In this document: positions 6,353 to 7,086 of the stretch, piece after piece | Position numbering within the stretch: the stretch's first letter is position 1 | Layout: every line of letters starts with the position of its first letter | DNA from: Candidatus Latescibacterota bacterium | GTDB lineage: Bacteria; Latescibacterota; UBA2968; UBA8231 | Direction: 5' to 3' | Length of the DNA stretch: 7,086 nt | Assembly: GCA_003529325.1 (NCBI GenBank) | Contig: DPVW01000432.1 | Location: 8,322 to 15,407, forward strand | Made by a program: the position numbers and the translations under genes | Notes under the pieces: model-generated | The model's input: only the letters and a program-made list of their open reading frames with translations | Told to the model about the DNA's origin: nothing | The model's database searches: none

Positions 6353-7083
6353 ACCCGGTAACTCTCTGGGACCGGCGCATCACCATACGGATGCGGGCGA
6401 GCAACTCTTCGAGATCGAAGGGTTGCTCGATGTAGTCATCGGCGTCGCATTCAATGCCGTCAGCATGATGATGGGGGTCACCGACGTGATCGGGTTGCCC
6501 TTCAAGGTCTGGCAGACCTGGTATTCAATGCCGTCAGCATGATGATGGGGATCACCGACGTGATCGGGTTGCCCTTCAAGGTTTGGCAGACCTGGTATCC
6601 GTCGACCTTGGGCAGACGCAGGTCGAGCAGAATCAGGTCTGGCTTCTCCGTGAAGGACTTGGCCAGGGCCTCCTCGCCATCGATGGCCTCCACGGCGGCA
6701 AATCCGTGTTCGGAAAGAAACTCGCACAGGTTGCTGCGCACTTCTTCCTCGTCATCCACGATCAGCACCTTCGTGGGCCGATTCGGGTCGCGGGCTATGG
6801 CGGCACCGCCCATGGACTGACTACCGCCCATTTCGGGTGCGTCAGCACGCGCAGATGTCAACTGGTCGGCGATCTGTGACAGGGACATTCCTCTCACGCG
6901 CAACTCACGTAGCCGGTCGCGTATCTTCAGGATTTCCTCCCGATCAAAGAGGTCCTTATTGCCCCGTTTCTCCGACACGCGGATGATACCAAAGTTCTTG
7001 TACTTGCGAATGGATTCGACAGACTTGCCTAGGGTCTCGGCAACCTGTCGTATGTCGATCAGTTGCTCACTCTCGAGCATCAT
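6351..7083 (-). pseudogene. MerR-type HTH plus response-regulator receiver protein, disrupted by tandem duplication
   Basis: From ATG 7083 (or ATG 7080) the frame encodes a MerR-like winged helix (about 7-75: [20 protein letters not shown], then [22 protein letters not shown] and [10 protein letters not shown]), a Gly/Ser linker, then a receiver domain from about 104: [11 protein letters not shown] with acidic Asp110/111, phosphoacceptor Asp154 in [14 protein letters not shown], and switch Thr184 in IIMLTALN. The frame then enters a second copy of a 74-bp repeat in the wrong phase and stops at TGA 6504-6502, giving a 193-residue truncated product. The expected C-terminus is present in another frame down to TAA 6353-6351: CDADDYIEQPFDLEELLARI then RMVMRRSQRVTG. 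That part has Gln where receivers normally have the conserved Lys of KPF. Family knowledge makes this a phosphorylation-responsive DNA-binding regulator; as written it lacks beta5-alpha5. The ribosome site would lie beyond the window edge, so an upstream start is not excluded. Confidence 0.8.
6449..6596. repeat. 74-bp imperfect tandem duplication inside the receiver domain
   Basis: Unit one spans 6449-6522 and unit two 6523-6596, differing at two positions (6477 G versus 6551 A; 6509 C versus 6583 T). The next two bases (AT) also match. Each unit encodes, on the minus strand, [15 protein letters not shown] through IIMLTALN. Because 74 is not a multiple of three, the second copy read (6522 down to 6449) is out of phase. 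In coding terms one difference is silent (CAA/CAG, Gln) and one is Ile/Thr in SV[I/T]PIIM, a position where either residue is common. Confidence 0.97.
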
Positions 7084-7086
7084 AAA

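Noticed and set aside
6449..6596. Phase-variation switch based on 74-bp repeat number
   Set aside because: One copy is already out of frame with the C-terminus, and any second in-line copy reads into TGA, so changing copy number does not restore a full receiver domain.

Overview
The window comes from a GC-rich bacterial chromosome. The DnaK carries the extra nucleotide-binding-domain segment (about residues 76-107) that is typical of Gram-negative (two-membrane) lineages. Shine-Dalgarno sites are strong (AGGAG, AAGGAG, GGAGGG). A SelA-like PLP enzyme beside a zinc-type dehydrogenase suggests an environmental sugar- or amino-acid-degrading bacterium. I cannot name the phylum from sequence alone.

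Layout. (1) 1-915 (+) is the 3' part of a SelA/DgaE-like PLP-dependent enzyme whose beginning lies outside the window. (2) 987-1121 (+) is a 44-codon reading frame with a good ribosome binding site that predicts a one-helix membrane peptide. (3) About 1154-1954 (+) is a stretch of broken genes: a frameshifted PAS sensor scrap, then a medium-chain zinc-type dehydrogenase that has lost its whole N-terminal catalytic domain and a piece of its NAD-binding fold. It ends in a strong intrinsic terminator at 1985-2027. (4) 2026-3945 (-) is an intact dnaK with no grpE or dnaJ in view. (5) 3946-4312 is a divergent intergenic region with short repeats, an alternating CG tract and a good sigma70-type promoter for uvrB. 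(6) 4313-6319 (+) is an intact uvrB, ending inside a perfect 21-bp terminator hairpin. (7) 6351-7083 (-) is a MerR-type HTH plus receiver-domain regulator converging on uvrB, disrupted by a 74-bp imperfect tandem duplication and an apparent adjacent deletion.

The two housekeeping genes, dnaK (protein folding) and uvrB (nucleotide excision repair), are divergent and look fully functional. The flanking genes do not: at least three reading frames (PAS, dehydrogenase, regulator) carry frameshifting lesions while dnaK and uvrB have none. This fits either decay of dispensable genes or local errors in an assembly from a mixed population; the two SNPs between the 74-bp copies make the second possibility serious.

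I found no CRISPR array, tRNA, rRNA, transposase or recognisable defence system. The most interesting items are the duplicated and frameshifted regulator, the PAS/dehydrogenase remnant junction and the small membrane peptide.
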